Positions 1 through 8,861 of a stretch of DNA of 64,000 nucleotides are shown piece after piece. Origin of the DNA: Cellulomonas chitinilytica (GTDB lineage Bacteria; Actinomycetota; Actinomycetes; Actinomycetales; Cellulomonadaceae); the NCBI RefSeq assembly GCF_016862675.1, contig NZ_BONK01000018.1:38776-102775 (forward strand), read 5' to 3'. Each line of letters begins with the position of its first letter. Position 1 is the first letter of the stretch. The position numbers and the translations under genes are program-made. A model generated the notes under the pieces. It ran no database searches. It was not told the origin of the DNA and saw nothing but the letters and a program-made list of their open reading frames with translations.

Positions 1-508
1 GTGGGCCAGGGGAGCCCCGGAACCGAGCCACGACGCGGACTTCGCGGTCACGGAGGGCGACGTCGCCGAGGCGAAGGCCGCGATCGCCGCCGCCGGGCTC
101 GTCGTCGAGCAGCCCGCGGAGAACTGGCTGTTCAAGGCGTACCACCACGGCCAGCTCGTGGACGTCCTGTTCCGGATGGTGGGGGAGCCGATCACGCGCG
201 ACCTGCTGGCGCGCTCCGACGTGCTCGAGGTCCTGGCGGTCCGGATGCCGGTGCTGAGCGCGACGGACGTCGTCTCGGCGAAGATGCGGGTGCTCGGGGA
301 GCACGCCTGCGACTTCGGTCGCCTGCTGGCGATCGTCCGTGCGCTGCGGGAGCAGATCGACTGGGAGCGGATCCGTGGGGACGTCGAGGGGCACCCGTAT
401 GCGCGGGCGTTCCTGTTCCTCGCCGACGAGCTGGGGATCACGGACCGCGGCCCCACCTCGTCCGGCGACGAGGTGGGGCCGGGTCAGGACGCCGTGCCGT
501 CGACGTGA
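1..508 (+). CDS. Nucleotidyltransferase-like protein, C-terminal part (5' truncated by window)
   Basis: The reading frame is open from base 2 and stops at 508, so the start lies outside the window. The visible part holds a HDADF motif (about residues 10-14 of the visible part), LVVEQPAENWLFKAYHHG and LVDVLFRM, then a helical tail with ATDVVSAKMRVL. This resembles small nucleotidyltransferase-fold proteins that model substrate-side residues with a D-x-D motif followed by an all-alpha tail. The exact family cannot be fixed without the N-terminus. It is convergent with livF, four bases away, so it is not part of that operon. An internal ATG at 158 is not the real start, because the upstream codons continue the same fold. 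Confidence 0.5.
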   Translation, partial: WARGAPEPSHDADFAVTEGDVAEAKAAIAAAGLVVEQPAENWLFKAYHHGQLVDVLFRMVGEPITRDLLARSDVLEVLAVRMPVLSATDVVSAKMRVLGEHACDFGRLLAIVRALREQIDWERIRGDVEGHPYARAFLFLADELGITDRGPTSSGDEVGPGQDAVPST

Positions 509-512
509 GCGG

Positions 513-1325
513 TCACTGCGCCGGGGGGCGGTGCGCCTCCTCGACGTCCGTCGCGAGCGTCCCGAGGTACAGCTCGATGACCTTCGGGTCGTGCATGAGC
601 TCGCGGCCCGGGCCCGAGTAGGCGTTGCGGCCCTGGTCGAGCACGTAGGCCCGGTCGCAGATCTGCAGGGCCCGGCGGGCGTTCTGCTCGACGATGACGA
701 TCGAGACGCCGGCCTTGTTGATCTTCCGGGTCCGGATGAACGTCTCGTCCTGCCGCACGGGCGACAGCCCGGCCGACGGCTCGTCGAGGAGCAGCACCGA
801 CGGCTCCATCATGAGCGCGCGGGCCATCGCGACCATCTGCCTCTCGCCGCCCGACAGGGACCCGGCACGCTGCTTGCGCCGCTCACCGAGCGTCGGGAAC
901 AGGTCGACGATGAACGCGAACCGCTCGTCGAACTTCTTCGGGGCCTGGAACAGCCCCATCTGCAGGTTCTCCTCGATGCTCAGCGACGGGAACACGTTGT
1001 TCGTCTGCGGGACGAAGCCCACGCCGCGGCGCACGAGGGCGTCGGCGCGCTGGTGGGTGATGTTCTCGCCCTGGAGCGTCACGGTGCCCGACCGGATCGT
1101 CACGAGCCCGAACAGGGCCTTGAGCAGCGTGGACTTGCCCGCGCCGTTCGGCCCGATGATCCCGACGAGCTCCCCGGGGTGCACCACGAGGTTGCAGCCG
1201 TTGAGGATGTCGACGCCCGGGATGTAGCCGGCGATCACGTCGCGGGCGTCGAGCAGGGGCTCCCCGGCGGGTGCGCCCCGGTGGACGCTGGCGGCGTCGC
1301 CGGTGTCGACGGCGGTGGTGCTCAT
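513..1325 (-). CDS. livF: Branched-chain amino acid ABC transporter ATP-binding protein LivF
   Basis: 270 residues. One of two ATPases powering uptake of branched-chain or related amino acids. Walker A GPNGAGKS at about residues 58-65, signature LSGGE at 157-161, Walker B LLLDEP at 178-183, and the LivF-type VEQNARRAL switch region. The ATG at 1325 overlaps the livG stop as ATGA, which fixes the start; an open frame continues upstream but is only the shadow of livG. It is the last gene of a leftward livH-livM-livG-livF operon. The substrate is inferred from family, and no binding-protein gene is present to narrow it. Confidence 0.93.
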   Translation of the reverse strand: MSTTAVDTGDAASVHRGAPAGEPLLDARDVIAGYIPGVDILNGCNLVVHPGELVGIIGPNGAGKSTLLKALFGLVTIRSGTVTLQGENITHQRADALVRRGVGFVPQTNNVFPSLSIEENLQMGLFQAPKKFDERFAFIVDLFPTLGERRKQRAGSLSGGERQMVAMARALMMEPSVLLLDEPSAGLSPVRQDETFIRTRKINKAGVSIVIVEQNARRALQICDRAYVLDQGRNAYSGPGRELMHDPKVIELYLGTLATDVEEAHRPPAQ

Positions 1326-2281
1326 CGGGTCTCCTCCGTGCGGGTGTCTTCCTCGGCGCGGACCTCGGCCTCGAGCTGCTCCGTGACCTCGTCGCTCAGC
1401 AGGCTGTCGTCGCCGAGGTCGGTGTCGTGGTGCTTGCCGAGGTAGGCGTCGACGACGGCCTGGTCCTGCATGACGGACTCGGGCGGCCCTTCGGCGACGA
1501 TCCGGCCCTCCGCCATGACGACGACCCAGTCGGAGATGTGCCGGACCATGTGCATGTCGTGCTCGACGAACAGCACCGTGGTGCCCTCGTCGCGCAGCGA
1601 CTCGATGTGCCCGAGCAGCGACTGGGTGAGCGCCGGGTTCACGCCGGCCATCGGCTCGTCGAGCATGAGCATCTTCGGGGAGCTCATGAGGGCGCGGGCC
1701 ATCTCGAGCAGCTTGCGCTGACCGCCGGAGAGGCTGCCCGCGAAGTCGTCGCGCTTCGTGTCGAGCTTGAACCGTTCGAGGAGCTCCTCGGCCTGCTCGG
1801 TGATCGCCTTCTCCCGGGGCCGCCACATCGCCGGCACGAGGGCCGTGACGAGCCGCTCGCCGGGCTGGTCGGGGGCGCCGAGCCGCATGTTCTCGATGAC
1901 CGTCATGCGGCTGAGCGCCTTCGTCAGCTGGAAGGTCCGCACCATGCCGGACCGTGCGACGCGGGCTGCTGCCACGCCGTGCAACGAGCGCCCCTCGAAC
2001 GTCCACTCGCCGGTGCTGGGCCGGTCGAAGCCGGTGAGCAGGTTGAACAGCGTCGTCTTGCCGGCGCCGTTCGGTCCGATGAGGGCGGTGATGGCGCCGC
2101 GCTGGACCTCGAGGTGGTCGACGTCGACGGCTGTCATGCCCCCGAAGTGCCGGGTGACGTGGTCGGCCACGACGATCGGGTCGGGCTTGGCCGCGCCGGG
2201 CGTGCGGGCCACGTCGGCGAGCGCTGCGGCGACCTCGGCCCGGCGGCTGGCGATCGTGGTGGTGGGCTGGTCAGCGGACAT
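1322..2281 (-). CDS. livG: Branched-chain amino acid ABC transporter ATP-binding protein LivG
   Basis: 319 residues, longer than the usual 250-260. The core has Walker A GPNGAGKT at about 69-76, the LivG-typical VRTFQ at 114-118, signature LSGGQ at 184-188 and Walker B LMLDEP at 205-210. An N-terminal extension of about 35 residues and an acidic C-terminal tail after residue 275, rich in Glu and Asp, account for the extra length. The start overlaps the end of livM by 11 bases, and the stop overlaps livF by four, consistent with translational coupling. Works as a heterodimer with LivF on the cytoplasmic face of LivH/LivM. Confidence 0.93.
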   Translation of the reverse strand: MSADQPTTTIASRRAEVAAALADVARTPGAAKPDPIVVADHVTRHFGGMTAVDVDHLEVQRGAITALIGPNGAGKTTLFNLLTGFDRPSTGEWTFEGRSLHGVAAARVARSGMVRTFQLTKALSRMTVIENMRLGAPDQPGERLVTALVPAMWRPREKAITEQAEELLERFKLDTKRDDFAGSLSGGQRKLLEMARALMSSPKMLMLDEPMAGVNPALTQSLLGHIESLRDEGTTVLFVEHDMHMVRHISDWVVVMAEGRIVAEGPPESVMQDQAVVDAYLGKHHDTDLGDDSLLSDEVTEQLEAEVRAEEDTRTEETR

Positions 2282-3257
2282 CGATCGCCAGCTCCTTCTT
2301 GTCGCCGAGGATGCCTTGCGGCCGGAAGATGATCAGCAGCATCAGCGTGACGCCGACGACGATCCAGCCGAACTGCTCGATCTGCTCGGTCCGCATGATG
2401 CTGTCGGGGACCCCGGCGCGCATGACCGACTTGATGAGCATGAGGCTCGCCCAGAAGATGATCGACCCGAGCACGGGCCCGAACACCGTCGCGGCACCGC
2501 CGAGCAGCAGGATCGTCCAGACGAAGAACGTCATGGGCCGGCCCATCGAGTCGGGCTGCACGGCGCGTGGCAGGACGTAGAGGATGCCCGCCAGCGCACC
2601 GATGCACCCGCCGAGGATGAGCGCCTGCATCTTGTACGAGTAGACGTTCTTGCCGAGCGAGCGCACGGCGTCCTCGTCCTCCCGGATGCCCTTGAGCACG
2701 CGGCCCCAGGGTGACCGGATGAGCAGCCACACGAGGAGGCACGCGAGCCCGACGACCGTCCAGCCGACGATCCGGACCCACCAGCTGTTCGACGCGCTCA
2801 TCGAGTAGTCGAACGGGCCGAGCTGGAAGTTGCCGTCGCCGAACGGCGAGGAGTCCTGGAACGTGTGCTTGTAGTCGTTGCCCCGCAGGCCCGACGACGC
2901 ACCGGTGAGCTCGGTGAGCGCCGTGGAGCGGCCGATGAGCCGGACGATCTCGGCCGCGGCGATCGTGACGATCGCGAGGTAGTCGCCCCTCAGCTTGAGC
3001 GTGGGGATGCCGAGGATGAGGCCGAAGACCGCGGCGCACGCGACGGCGACGAGCATGGCGGCCCACAGCGGCCAGCCCGCGATCGTCGAGATCGCGAACC
3101 CGTAGGCCCCCAGCAGCATGAAGCCGGCCTGGCCCATGTTGATGAGGCCCGTGAGGCCGAAGTGGATGTTGAGGCCGATCGCGGCGAGCGCGTACGCGGC
3201 TGTGGTCGGGGCGAAGAACTCCCCGGCGACGTTCGTCAGGATGTTGTTCCAGTCCAT
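2271..3257 (-). CDS. livM: Branched-chain amino acid ABC transporter permease LivM
   Basis: 328 residues, about ten hydrophobic segments. Shows the LivM family stretch NIHFGLTGLINMGQAGFMLLG near residues 30-50 and GVLKGIREDE-type cytoplasmic coupling loop (here GRVLKGIREDEDAVRSLG). Between about residues 118 and 165 there is a polar insert with many Gly, Asp and aromatic residues that likely faces outside. Forms the membrane channel with LivH. The livH stop at 3267 is nine bases upstream of the livM start, so the two are co-transcribed. Substrate specificity is inferred only. Confidence 0.92.
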   Translation of the reverse strand: MDWNNILTNVAGEFFAPTTAAYALAAIGLNIHFGLTGLINMGQAGFMLLGAYGFAISTIAGWPLWAAMLVAVACAAVFGLILGIPTLKLRGDYLAIVTIAAAEIVRLIGRSTALTELTGASSGLRGNDYKHTFQDSSPFGDGNFQLGPFDYSMSASNSWWVRIVGWTVVGLACLLVWLLIRSPWGRVLKGIREDEDAVRSLGKNVYSYKMQALILGGCIGALAGILYVLPRAVQPDSMGRPMTFFVWTILLLGGAATVFGPVLGSIIFWASLMLIKSVMRAGVPDSIMRTEQIEQFGWIVVGVTLMLLIIFRPQGILGDKKELAIDVR

Positions 3258-3266
3258 GACGGCTCC

Positions 3267-4700
3267 TTAACCGATCCGCTCGGCCCGGCCCAGGATGCCC
3301 TGGGGCCGCACCAGCAGCACGACGATGAGGATGAGCAGTGCTGCGGCGTAGCGCATGTCGCTCGGGATGAACAGGTTGGCGACCTCGACGACGACGCCGA
3401 TGACGATCGAGCCGACCAGGGCGCCGAACGCAGCCCCGAGGCCACCGAGCGTCACCGCGGCGAACATCAGGAGCAGGAGCGCGGCGCCCATGCTCCAGCT
3501 CGTCGCGTTGAGGTACAGGCCCATCAGCACGCCGCCGAGGGCGGCCAGCGCGGCTCCGAGCACCCACACGAGGCGGATGATCCGCTCGACGCCGATGCCG
3601 GACGCGGCCGCCAGGGCGGGGTTGTCGGACACCGCACGGGTCGCGCGCCCCACCCGGGTGCCGAGCAGGAAGTACGCGACGCCGCCGAGCACGAGGGCGG
3701 CGATCGCCACGGACACGAGCGACGTCACGGTGACGCGGACGGGCCCGAACGTGAGCGTCGTCGGGTTCGTCGTGACGATGCGCAGCGAGCCACCGCCGAA
3801 GAAGAACTGGTACGTGTACTGCAGCGCCATCGACAGGCCGATCGTCACGATCATCTGCTGCGTGGTGCCGACGCGCCGGCGCCGCAGCGGGTGCCAGATG
3901 CCGGCGTCCTGCAGGTACCCGCTCGCGGCCCCGGCGATCACGGCGAGCACGCCCGACAGGACCAGGGGCAGGCCGAGGAGCTGGCAGCCGACGTACGCGA
4001 GGATGCCGCCGAGGGTCACCTGCTCGCCGTGCGCGAAGTTGCTCAGCCCGGTGGTGCCGTAGATGAGCGAGAGGCCGACGGACGCTAGCGCGAGCAGGAT
4101 GCCGAAGATCAGCCCGCTGACGGTCTGCTGCGCGAGCCGGTCCCAGCTGAAGCCGGTGTCCTGCTGCGAGTTCGTCGGGGTGCCCACCTCGCCGTTGCCG
4201 GCTCCCGGAGCGCCTGTCGCACCTGGTGTCGGGGCGGCGCCGGAGCCGTCCGCGGCCACGAGCGGGAAGAGCGCACCGACGGCCTGCCCCAGCAGGGCGT
4301 TGACGGTCCTCGGGTTCGCGGACGGGTCGCGCAGCACGTCGCCCTCGGGGAGGGTCGCGGGGTCGACCTTCACCGTGTACGGGCCGGCCACGGTGACGGG
4401 GACGGCCCACTTGCCCTCGGCGTCGGTGACGACGGTGACGGTGGTGCCGGCGCCCGCGACCTCCAGGCTCACGCCGGGGGCGGGCTCGCGTTCGCTCGTC
4501 CTGATGGTCCCGTTGATGCACCCGGTCGCGACGTCCGCGACGCAGGTGGCTTCGGCAGCGGCGTGCGCCGGAGCGGCACCGAGCAGGGTGGTGACACTGA
4601 GGACGAGGACGGCCAGAGCCGTCCGTGCCCTCGTCCTCCGCCACGGCGACCGGGTGGGTGCGGTGGTGGGGGAACGGTCCACGGTGGCGACATCTCGCAC
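3267..4700 (-). CDS. livH: LivH-type permease with N-terminal signal peptide and beta-sandwich domain
   Basis: 477 residues from the GTG at 4700, against about 290 for ordinary LivH. That start is chosen because GGAGG sits six bases before it; an in-frame ATG at 4817 has no such site. Residues about 21-48 look like a Tat/Sec-type signal or first membrane segment (Arg-rich, hydrophobic, APAHA). Residues about 53-145 resemble a carboxypeptidase-regulatory-like beta-sandwich (GTIRTSEREPAPGVSLEVAG, TDAEGKWAVPV, GPYTVKVD). A Gly/Pro/Thr linker runs 150-180, then the permease starts near 188 with SLIYGTTGLSNFAHGEQVTLGG. First gene of the operon. The permease assignment is firm; the role of the extra domain is unknown and may be substrate capture or contact with a binding protein. 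Confidence 0.88.
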   Translation of the reverse strand: MRDVATVDRSPTTAPTRSPWRRTRARTALAVLVLSVTTLLGAAPAHAAAEATCVADVATGCINGTIRTSEREPAPGVSLEVAGAGTTVTVVTDAEGKWAVPVTVAGPYTVKVDPATLPEGDVLRDPSANPRTVNALLGQAVGALFPLVAADGSGAAPTPGATGAPGAGNGEVGTPTNSQQDTGFSWDRLAQQTVSGLIFGILLALASVGLSLIYGTTGLSNFAHGEQVTLGGILAYVGCQLLGLPLVLSGVLAVIAGAASGYLQDAGIWHPLRRRRVGTTQQMIVTIGLSMALQYTYQFFFGGGSLRIVTTNPTTLTFGPVRVTVTSLVSVAIAALVLGGVAYFLLGTRVGRATRAVSDNPALAAASGIGVERIIRLVWVLGAALAALGGVLMGLYLNATSWSMGAALLLLMFAAVTLGGLGAAFGALVGSIVIGVVVEVANLFIPSDMRYAAALLILIVVLLVRPQGILGRAERIG

Positions 4701-5031
4701 CTGGATCCTCCGTACGTCGTTCGTCTGGAGCGTTGTCACTGGGCTCGGCGGCACTGCCGGGCTCGGTGCGGGTCCGCCGGGTGGCAGGACGATAGGCACG
4801 GATTGTGTCCTGTTCATTACGTCAAAGCGAGCGCCACGCACGAACGGGGCAGACGGGTGACACGTCCACCGCCCGCAAACTGGTCGATCGTCCAGGAAAT
4901 CTGGGCATCCGGGACCTCGGGGACTAGGCACGCCGGTGCACCCTGCGCCATGATCGACGTCAGCGCCGTCGTGGGCAGATGCGGCGCCTGCCTGACCGGA
5001 TCCCCCTCGTCCCGTCTGGAGGCTCGTCGCC

Positions 5032-5742
5032 GTGCGCCCTGGAGTCCACGTCCGCAGTGCTCGCCCCGACGACCTCGAGGACCTGGTCGGCCTGTGCCTG
5101 GCCGCGCGGGCCGAGGCGGGCGTGGGGTCCCAGCTCTGCACGGAGGACGCCGAGCGGTTGCGCTCCCAGCTCGGGGCGCTGCTCGCGGTCCCCGGTGGCG
5201 AGGTCCTGATCGGCACGGTGGACGACCAGCCTGCCGGGCTCCTGCTGGCGCGGCTCGTCGGACCGGGCCCGTTCACGGACCTGTCGAGCCTCAACCTCGA
5301 GGCCGTGTTCGTCGTACCGGACGCGCGGCGCCGTGGGCTGGGGCACGCGCTGCTGTCCCGGGCTGTTCTGCTCGCGGAGCAGAACGGTGCCACGGAGCTG
5401 TACTCGTCGCCGCTGCCGGGGGCCCGGGGCATGCAGCGGTTCCTCGCGCGGCTCGGGTTCGCTCCCGCGGCCGCGCACCGGGTCGTCACGACGGCCGTCC
5501 TGCAGCGTCGTCTCACCCACGAGGTGGGGCCCGCGTCGCTCACCCCCGCGGTGCGCCGCACGGGTCCGCGCGGGCTCGAGGACCTCATCGCGCGGCGCCG
5601 TCAGGTCCGTGAGGGTCGGCGCCGGCAGGACGACGCGTCCGCCGCGGACACGGCGGCTCAGGCGCGGGCGTCGATCAACATGCAGGTGAGCCGCGCGGTG
5701 CAGAGCCGCCGACCGTCCTCGTCCTCGACGACGACCTGGTAG
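5032..5742 (+). CDS. GNAT-family N-acetyltransferase
   Basis: 236 residues. The acetyl-CoA site is visible as VFVVPDARRRGLGHALL near residues 88-104, followed by a helix and the GMQRFLARLGF strand-helix typical of GNAT C-termini. The last 70 residues are basic and poorly conserved in appearance. GTG start at 5032 is preceded by GGAGG nine bases upstream. The 3' end overlaps the convergent thioesterase gene by 85 bases, so the true protein may be functional only to about residue 160 and the tail may be drift. Substrate unknown. Confidence 0.75.
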   Translation: MRPGVHVRSARPDDLEDLVGLCLAARAEAGVGSQLCTEDAERLRSQLGALLAVPGGEVLIGTVDDQPAGLLLARLVGPGPFTDLSSLNLEAVFVVPDARRRGLGHALLSRAVLLAEQNGATELYSSPLPGARGMQRFLARLGFAPAAAHRVVTTAVLQRRLTHEVGPASLTPAVRRTGPRGLEDLIARRRQVREGRRRQDDASAADTAAQARASINMQVSRAVQSRRPSSSSTTTW

Positions 5743-6071
5743 CTGACGAGCGTCGACCCGAGGTGCAGCGCGGTCGCCGTCCCGGTGACGGTGCCGGACC
5801 GGGCCGCACGGTGGTGCGTCGCGCTGAGCTCGATGCCGACGGCGGCGCGGCCCGGACCGGCGTGCACCTGCGCGGCGTAGGAGCCCAGGGTCTCGGCCAG
5901 CACCGCGGACGCGCCGCCGTGCAGGAGACCGAACGGCTGCGTGTTCCCGGCGACCGGCATGGTGCCGACGGCGCGGTCGGCCGCGAGCTCGACGACCTCG
6001 ATGCCCATCCGGGCGAGCAGGGTGCCGGCGGTGGACGGCATGGCGGCGAGCGCGTCAAGGGTGTCGGACAT
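5658..6071 (-). CDS. Hotdog-fold acyl-CoA thioesterase (PaaI-like)
   Basis: 137 residues from ATG at 6071. The hotdog signature is clear: GNTQPFGLLHGGASAVLAETLGS, with the central HGG and the catalytic-type Glu, then VGIELSATHHRAARSGTVTGTATALHLGS. Such proteins hydrolyse aromatic or other acyl-CoA thioesters and act as tetramers in the cytoplasm. A longer open frame to 6149 runs into the polA start and is not used. It is divergent from polA with only 19 bases between starts, an arrangement common in actinomycetes. Substrate is not predictable from sequence. Confidence 0.85.
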   Translation of the reverse strand: MSDTLDALAAMPSTAGTLLARMGIEVVELAADRAVGTMPVAGNTQPFGLLHGGASAVLAETLGSYAAQVHAGPGRAAVGIELSATHHRAARSGTVTGTATALHLGSTLVSYQVVVEDEDGRRLCTARLTCMLIDARA

Positions 6072-6077
6072 GGCAGA

Positions 6078-6083
6078 TAGGTT
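6078..6083 (+). promoter_or_regulatory. -10 box of leaderless polA promoter
   Basis: TAGGTT ends seven bases before the polA GTG and no Shine-Dalgarno sequence is present, matching the actinobacterial pattern of leaderless transcripts (TANNNT about 7 bases before the start). Confidence 0.5.
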
Positions 6084-6090
6084 GGCACCC

Positions 6091-8808
6091 GTGAGCGACG
6101 CACAGCCAGCCGCCCCTGCCCGGCTCCTCCTGATCGACGGCCACTCCATGGCCTACCGGGCGTACTTCGCGCTTCCCGTCGACAAGTTCGCGACCTCCAC
6201 GGGGGAGCCCACGAACGCGGTGTTCGGCTTCGTGTCGATGCTCGCGAACCTCCTGCGCGACGAGACCCCGACGCACGTCGCCGTCGCGTTCGACGTCGGC
6301 CGGACCACGTTCCGGACCGAGCAGTACGAGGCGTACAAGGGCAACCGCAACGCGACCCCCGAGCCGTTCAAGGGGCAGGTCGCCGTGATCAAGCGGGTGC
6401 TCGAGACGATGCACATCCAGGTGCTCGAGAAGCCGTCGTTCGAGGCGGACGACATCCTCGCCACGCTCTCCTCCCAGGCCAGCACGCAGGGCATGGAGGT
6501 GCTCATCTGCTCCGGCGACCGGGACTCGTTCCAGCTGGTCAACGAGTCGGTCACGGTGCTGTACCCGGTCAAGGGCGTCTCGGAGATGGCGCGGATGACG
6601 CCCTCGGCGGTCGAGGCGAAGTACGGCGTGCCCCCGCAGCGGTACCCCGACCTGGCCGCGCTTGTGGGCGAGTCGAGCGACAACCTGCCGGGGATCCCCG
6701 GTGTCGGCCCGAAGACGGCCGCGAAGTGGATCGCCACGTACGACGGTCTCGAGGGCGTCGTCGCCCACGCCGCCCAGGTCTCGGGCAAGGCCGGTGAGGC
6801 GCTGCGCGAGAACCTCGAGCAGGTGCAGCTCAACCGTCGGCTCAACCGGCTCGTGGACGACCTGGAGCTGCCGCTCGGCCCCGAGGACCTCGCGGCCAGG
6901 CCCTGGGACCGCCAGGAGCTGCACACGATCCTCGACGAGCTCGAGTTCCGCACCCTGCGGGACCGTCTGTTCGCGATGCTCCCGGACGAGGGCGGCGCGG
7001 CCCCGGCCGCGGTCGCCGCCGCGGCGCTGGACGTGGCGACGATGGGCGCGGGCGAGCTCGGCGGATGGCTCGCCGCCCGGTCCGGCCAGCCGCTCGGGCT
7101 GGACGTGCGAGGGTCGGGGGCGCCGGCGGGCGGCGACGCGTGGGGTGTCGCCCTGGCGGACGCGTCGGGCCAGGCGGCGGTCTTCGACCTGCAGGAGATC
7201 GCCCCGGCCGACGAGCTGGCCCTCGCGGCGTGGCTCGCAGACCCGGCGGCGCCGAAGGTCGTGCACGCGGCCAAGGAGGCGTGGCACGCGCTCGCCGGAC
7301 GCGGTCTGCCGATCACCGGCGTCGGGTTCGACACCGAGCTCGCGGCCTACCTGTGCCAGCCGGACCGGCGCGCCTACGACCTGGCGGACCTCGCGATCGG
7401 CTACCTGCACCGCGAGCTCGGCGCCGACGACGCGACCGCCGACGGGCAGGGCGCGTTCGACCTGGAGCTCGACGGCACCGACGAGGGCCGCCGGGCGGCG
7501 GTCCGTGCGGCGGCGGTGCGCGACCTGTCCGACGTGCTCGCGGGCGAGCTCGCCGACCGTGGCGCGGCGCACCTGCTCACGGACCTCGAGCTCCCGCTCG
7601 TCGACGTGCTCGGGCGGATGGAGCGCACCGGCATCGCGATCGACTCGGGCTACCTCGCGGGGCTGGAGCGCTCGTTCGACGCGCAGGTCCAGGAGGCGGC
7701 CGCCGACGCGTACGCGGTGATCGGCCGGGAGGTGAACCTCGGCTCGCCGAAGCAGCTCCAGGAGGTGCTCTTCGACCAGCTGGGCATGCCCAAGACGAAG
7801 AAGATCAAGACCGGCTACACGACGGACGCCGCCGCGCTGACGGACCTGTTCGAGCGGACGCAGCACCCGTTCCTGGAGCACCTGCTCGCGCACCGCGACG
7901 CGATCCGGTTGCGGCAGACGGTCGAGGGGCTGCTGCGCTCGATCGCGCCGGACGGCCGGATCCACACCACGTTCCAGCAGACGATCGCGGCGACCGGCCG
8001 GCTGTCGTCGGCCGACCCGAACCTGCAGAACATCCCGATCCGGACGGAGGCGGGACGCCAGATCCGCCGGGCGTTCGTGGTGGGTGACGGCTTCGAGACG
8101 CTGCTGACGGCGGACTACTCGCAGATCGAGATGCGGATCATGGCGCACCTGTCGGGCGACGAGGGGCTCATCGCGGCGTTCCGGTCGGGTGAGGACCTGC
8201 ACAGCTACGTCGGCTCGCGGGTGTTCGGGGTGCCGACCGACGAGGTCACGCCCGCGATGCGGTCGAAGATCAAGGCGATGTCGTACGGCCTGGCGTACGG
8301 GCTCTCGGCCTACGGGCTCTCGCAGCAGCTGTCCATCGAGGTGTCCGAGGCGTCGGCCCTCATGCAGGACTACTTCTCGCGGTTCGGTGGCGTGCGCGAC
8401 TACCTGACCGGGGTCGTCGACGTGGCACGGGCGACGGGCTACACGCAGACGATCCTCGGCCGGCGCCGGTACCTGCCGGACCTCACGAGCGACCACCGCC
8501 AGCGCCGGGAGGCGGCCGAGCGGATGGCCCTCAACGCGCCGATCCAGGGCAGCGCCGCGGACCTGATCAAGGTGTCGATGCTCGGGGTCGACCGTGAGCT
8601 GGCCCGCCGGGGCCTCACGTCGCGGCTTCTGCTGCAGGTGCACGACGAGCTCGTCCTCGAGGTGGCCGCGGGAGAGCGCGACGAGGTGGAGCAGGTGGTC
8701 CGGGAGCAGATGGGCGCGGCGGGGGACGCCGCGACCGACGGCCCCCTGGACGTGCCGCTCGACGTCTCGGTCGGTGCCGGGGCGAGCTGGCACGAAGCGG
8801 GGCACTGA
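6091..8808 (+). CDS. polA: DNA polymerase I
   Basis: 905 residues. Replication and excision-repair polymerase that removes RNA primers and fills gaps left by UvrABC. N-terminal 5' nuclease domain (LLLIDGHSMAYRAYF near 12-26, GDRDSFQLV, GIPGVGPKTAAKW). The middle domain has the 3'-5' exonuclease fold but its first metal motif is LDVRGSG near residue 336 in place of D-x-E, so proofreading is predicted lost, as in other actinobacterial Pol I. Polymerase motif A DYSQIEMR begins at D675 and motif C VHDELVLEV includes H851-D852-E853. GTG at 6091 is chosen; an in-frame ATG at 6070 would add seven residues and overlap the divergent gene. Confidence 0.96.
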   Translation: MSDAQPAAPARLLLIDGHSMAYRAYFALPVDKFATSTGEPTNAVFGFVSMLANLLRDETPTHVAVAFDVGRTTFRTEQYEAYKGNRNATPEPFKGQVAVIKRVLETMHIQVLEKPSFEADDILATLSSQASTQGMEVLICSGDRDSFQLVNESVTVLYPVKGVSEMARMTPSAVEAKYGVPPQRYPDLAALVGESSDNLPGIPGVGPKTAAKWIATYDGLEGVVAHAAQVSGKAGEALRENLEQVQLNRRLNRLVDDLELPLGPEDLAARPWDRQELHTILDELEFRTLRDRLFAMLPDEGGAAPAAVAAAALDVATMGAGELGGWLAARSGQPLGLDVRGSGAPAGGDAWGVALADASGQAAVFDLQEIAPADELALAAWLADPAAPKVVHAAKEAWHALAGRGLPITGVGFDTELAAYLCQPDRRAYDLADLAIGYLHRELGADDATADGQGAFDLELDGTDEGRRAAVRAAAVRDLSDVLAGELADRGAAHLLTDLELPLVDVLGRMERTGIAIDSGYLAGLERSFDAQVQEAAADAYAVIGREVNLGSPKQLQEVLFDQLGMPKTKKIKTGYTTDAAALTDLFERTQHPFLEHLLAHRDAIRLRQTVEGLLRSIAPDGRIHTTFQQTIAATGRLSSADPNLQNIPIRTEAGRQIRRAFVVGDGFETLLTADYSQIEMRIMAHLSGDEGLIAAFRSGEDLHSYVGSRVFGVPTDEVTPAMRSKIKAMSYGLAYGLSAYGLSQQLSIEVSEASALMQDYFSRFGGVRDYLTGVVDVARATGYTQTILGRRRYLPDLTSDHRQRREAAERMALNAPIQGSAADLIKVSMLGVDRELARRGLTSRLLLQVHDELVLEVAAGERDEVEQVVREQMGAAGDAATDGPLDVPLDVSVGAGASWHEAGH

Positions 8809-8831
8809 CCTGCGAGTCCGACTCGTCGAAC

Positions 8832-8861
8832 TTTCGTGTGACATGTCGAAAGATTTCGTGT
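8832..8861. repeat. Paired TTTCGTGT repeats upstream of symporter operon
   Basis: TTTCGTGT occurs at 8832-8839 and 8854-8861, 22 bases apart, i.e. on the same helix face. Each forms the right arm of a small palindrome: CGAA-CT-TTCG at 8827-8836 and CGAAA-GA-TTTCG at 8847-8858. This suggests two binding sites for one regulator in the 130-base gap before the DUF485/symporter operon. Confidence 0.4.

Noticed and set aside
3267..5588. 773-codon version of livH
   Set aside because: The extra part would overlap the divergent GNAT gene; GTG at 4700 has a strong ribosome site.
5658..6149. Longer thioesterase start at 6149
   Set aside because: Would run into polA coding sequence; the ATG at 6071 fits the hotdog family length.
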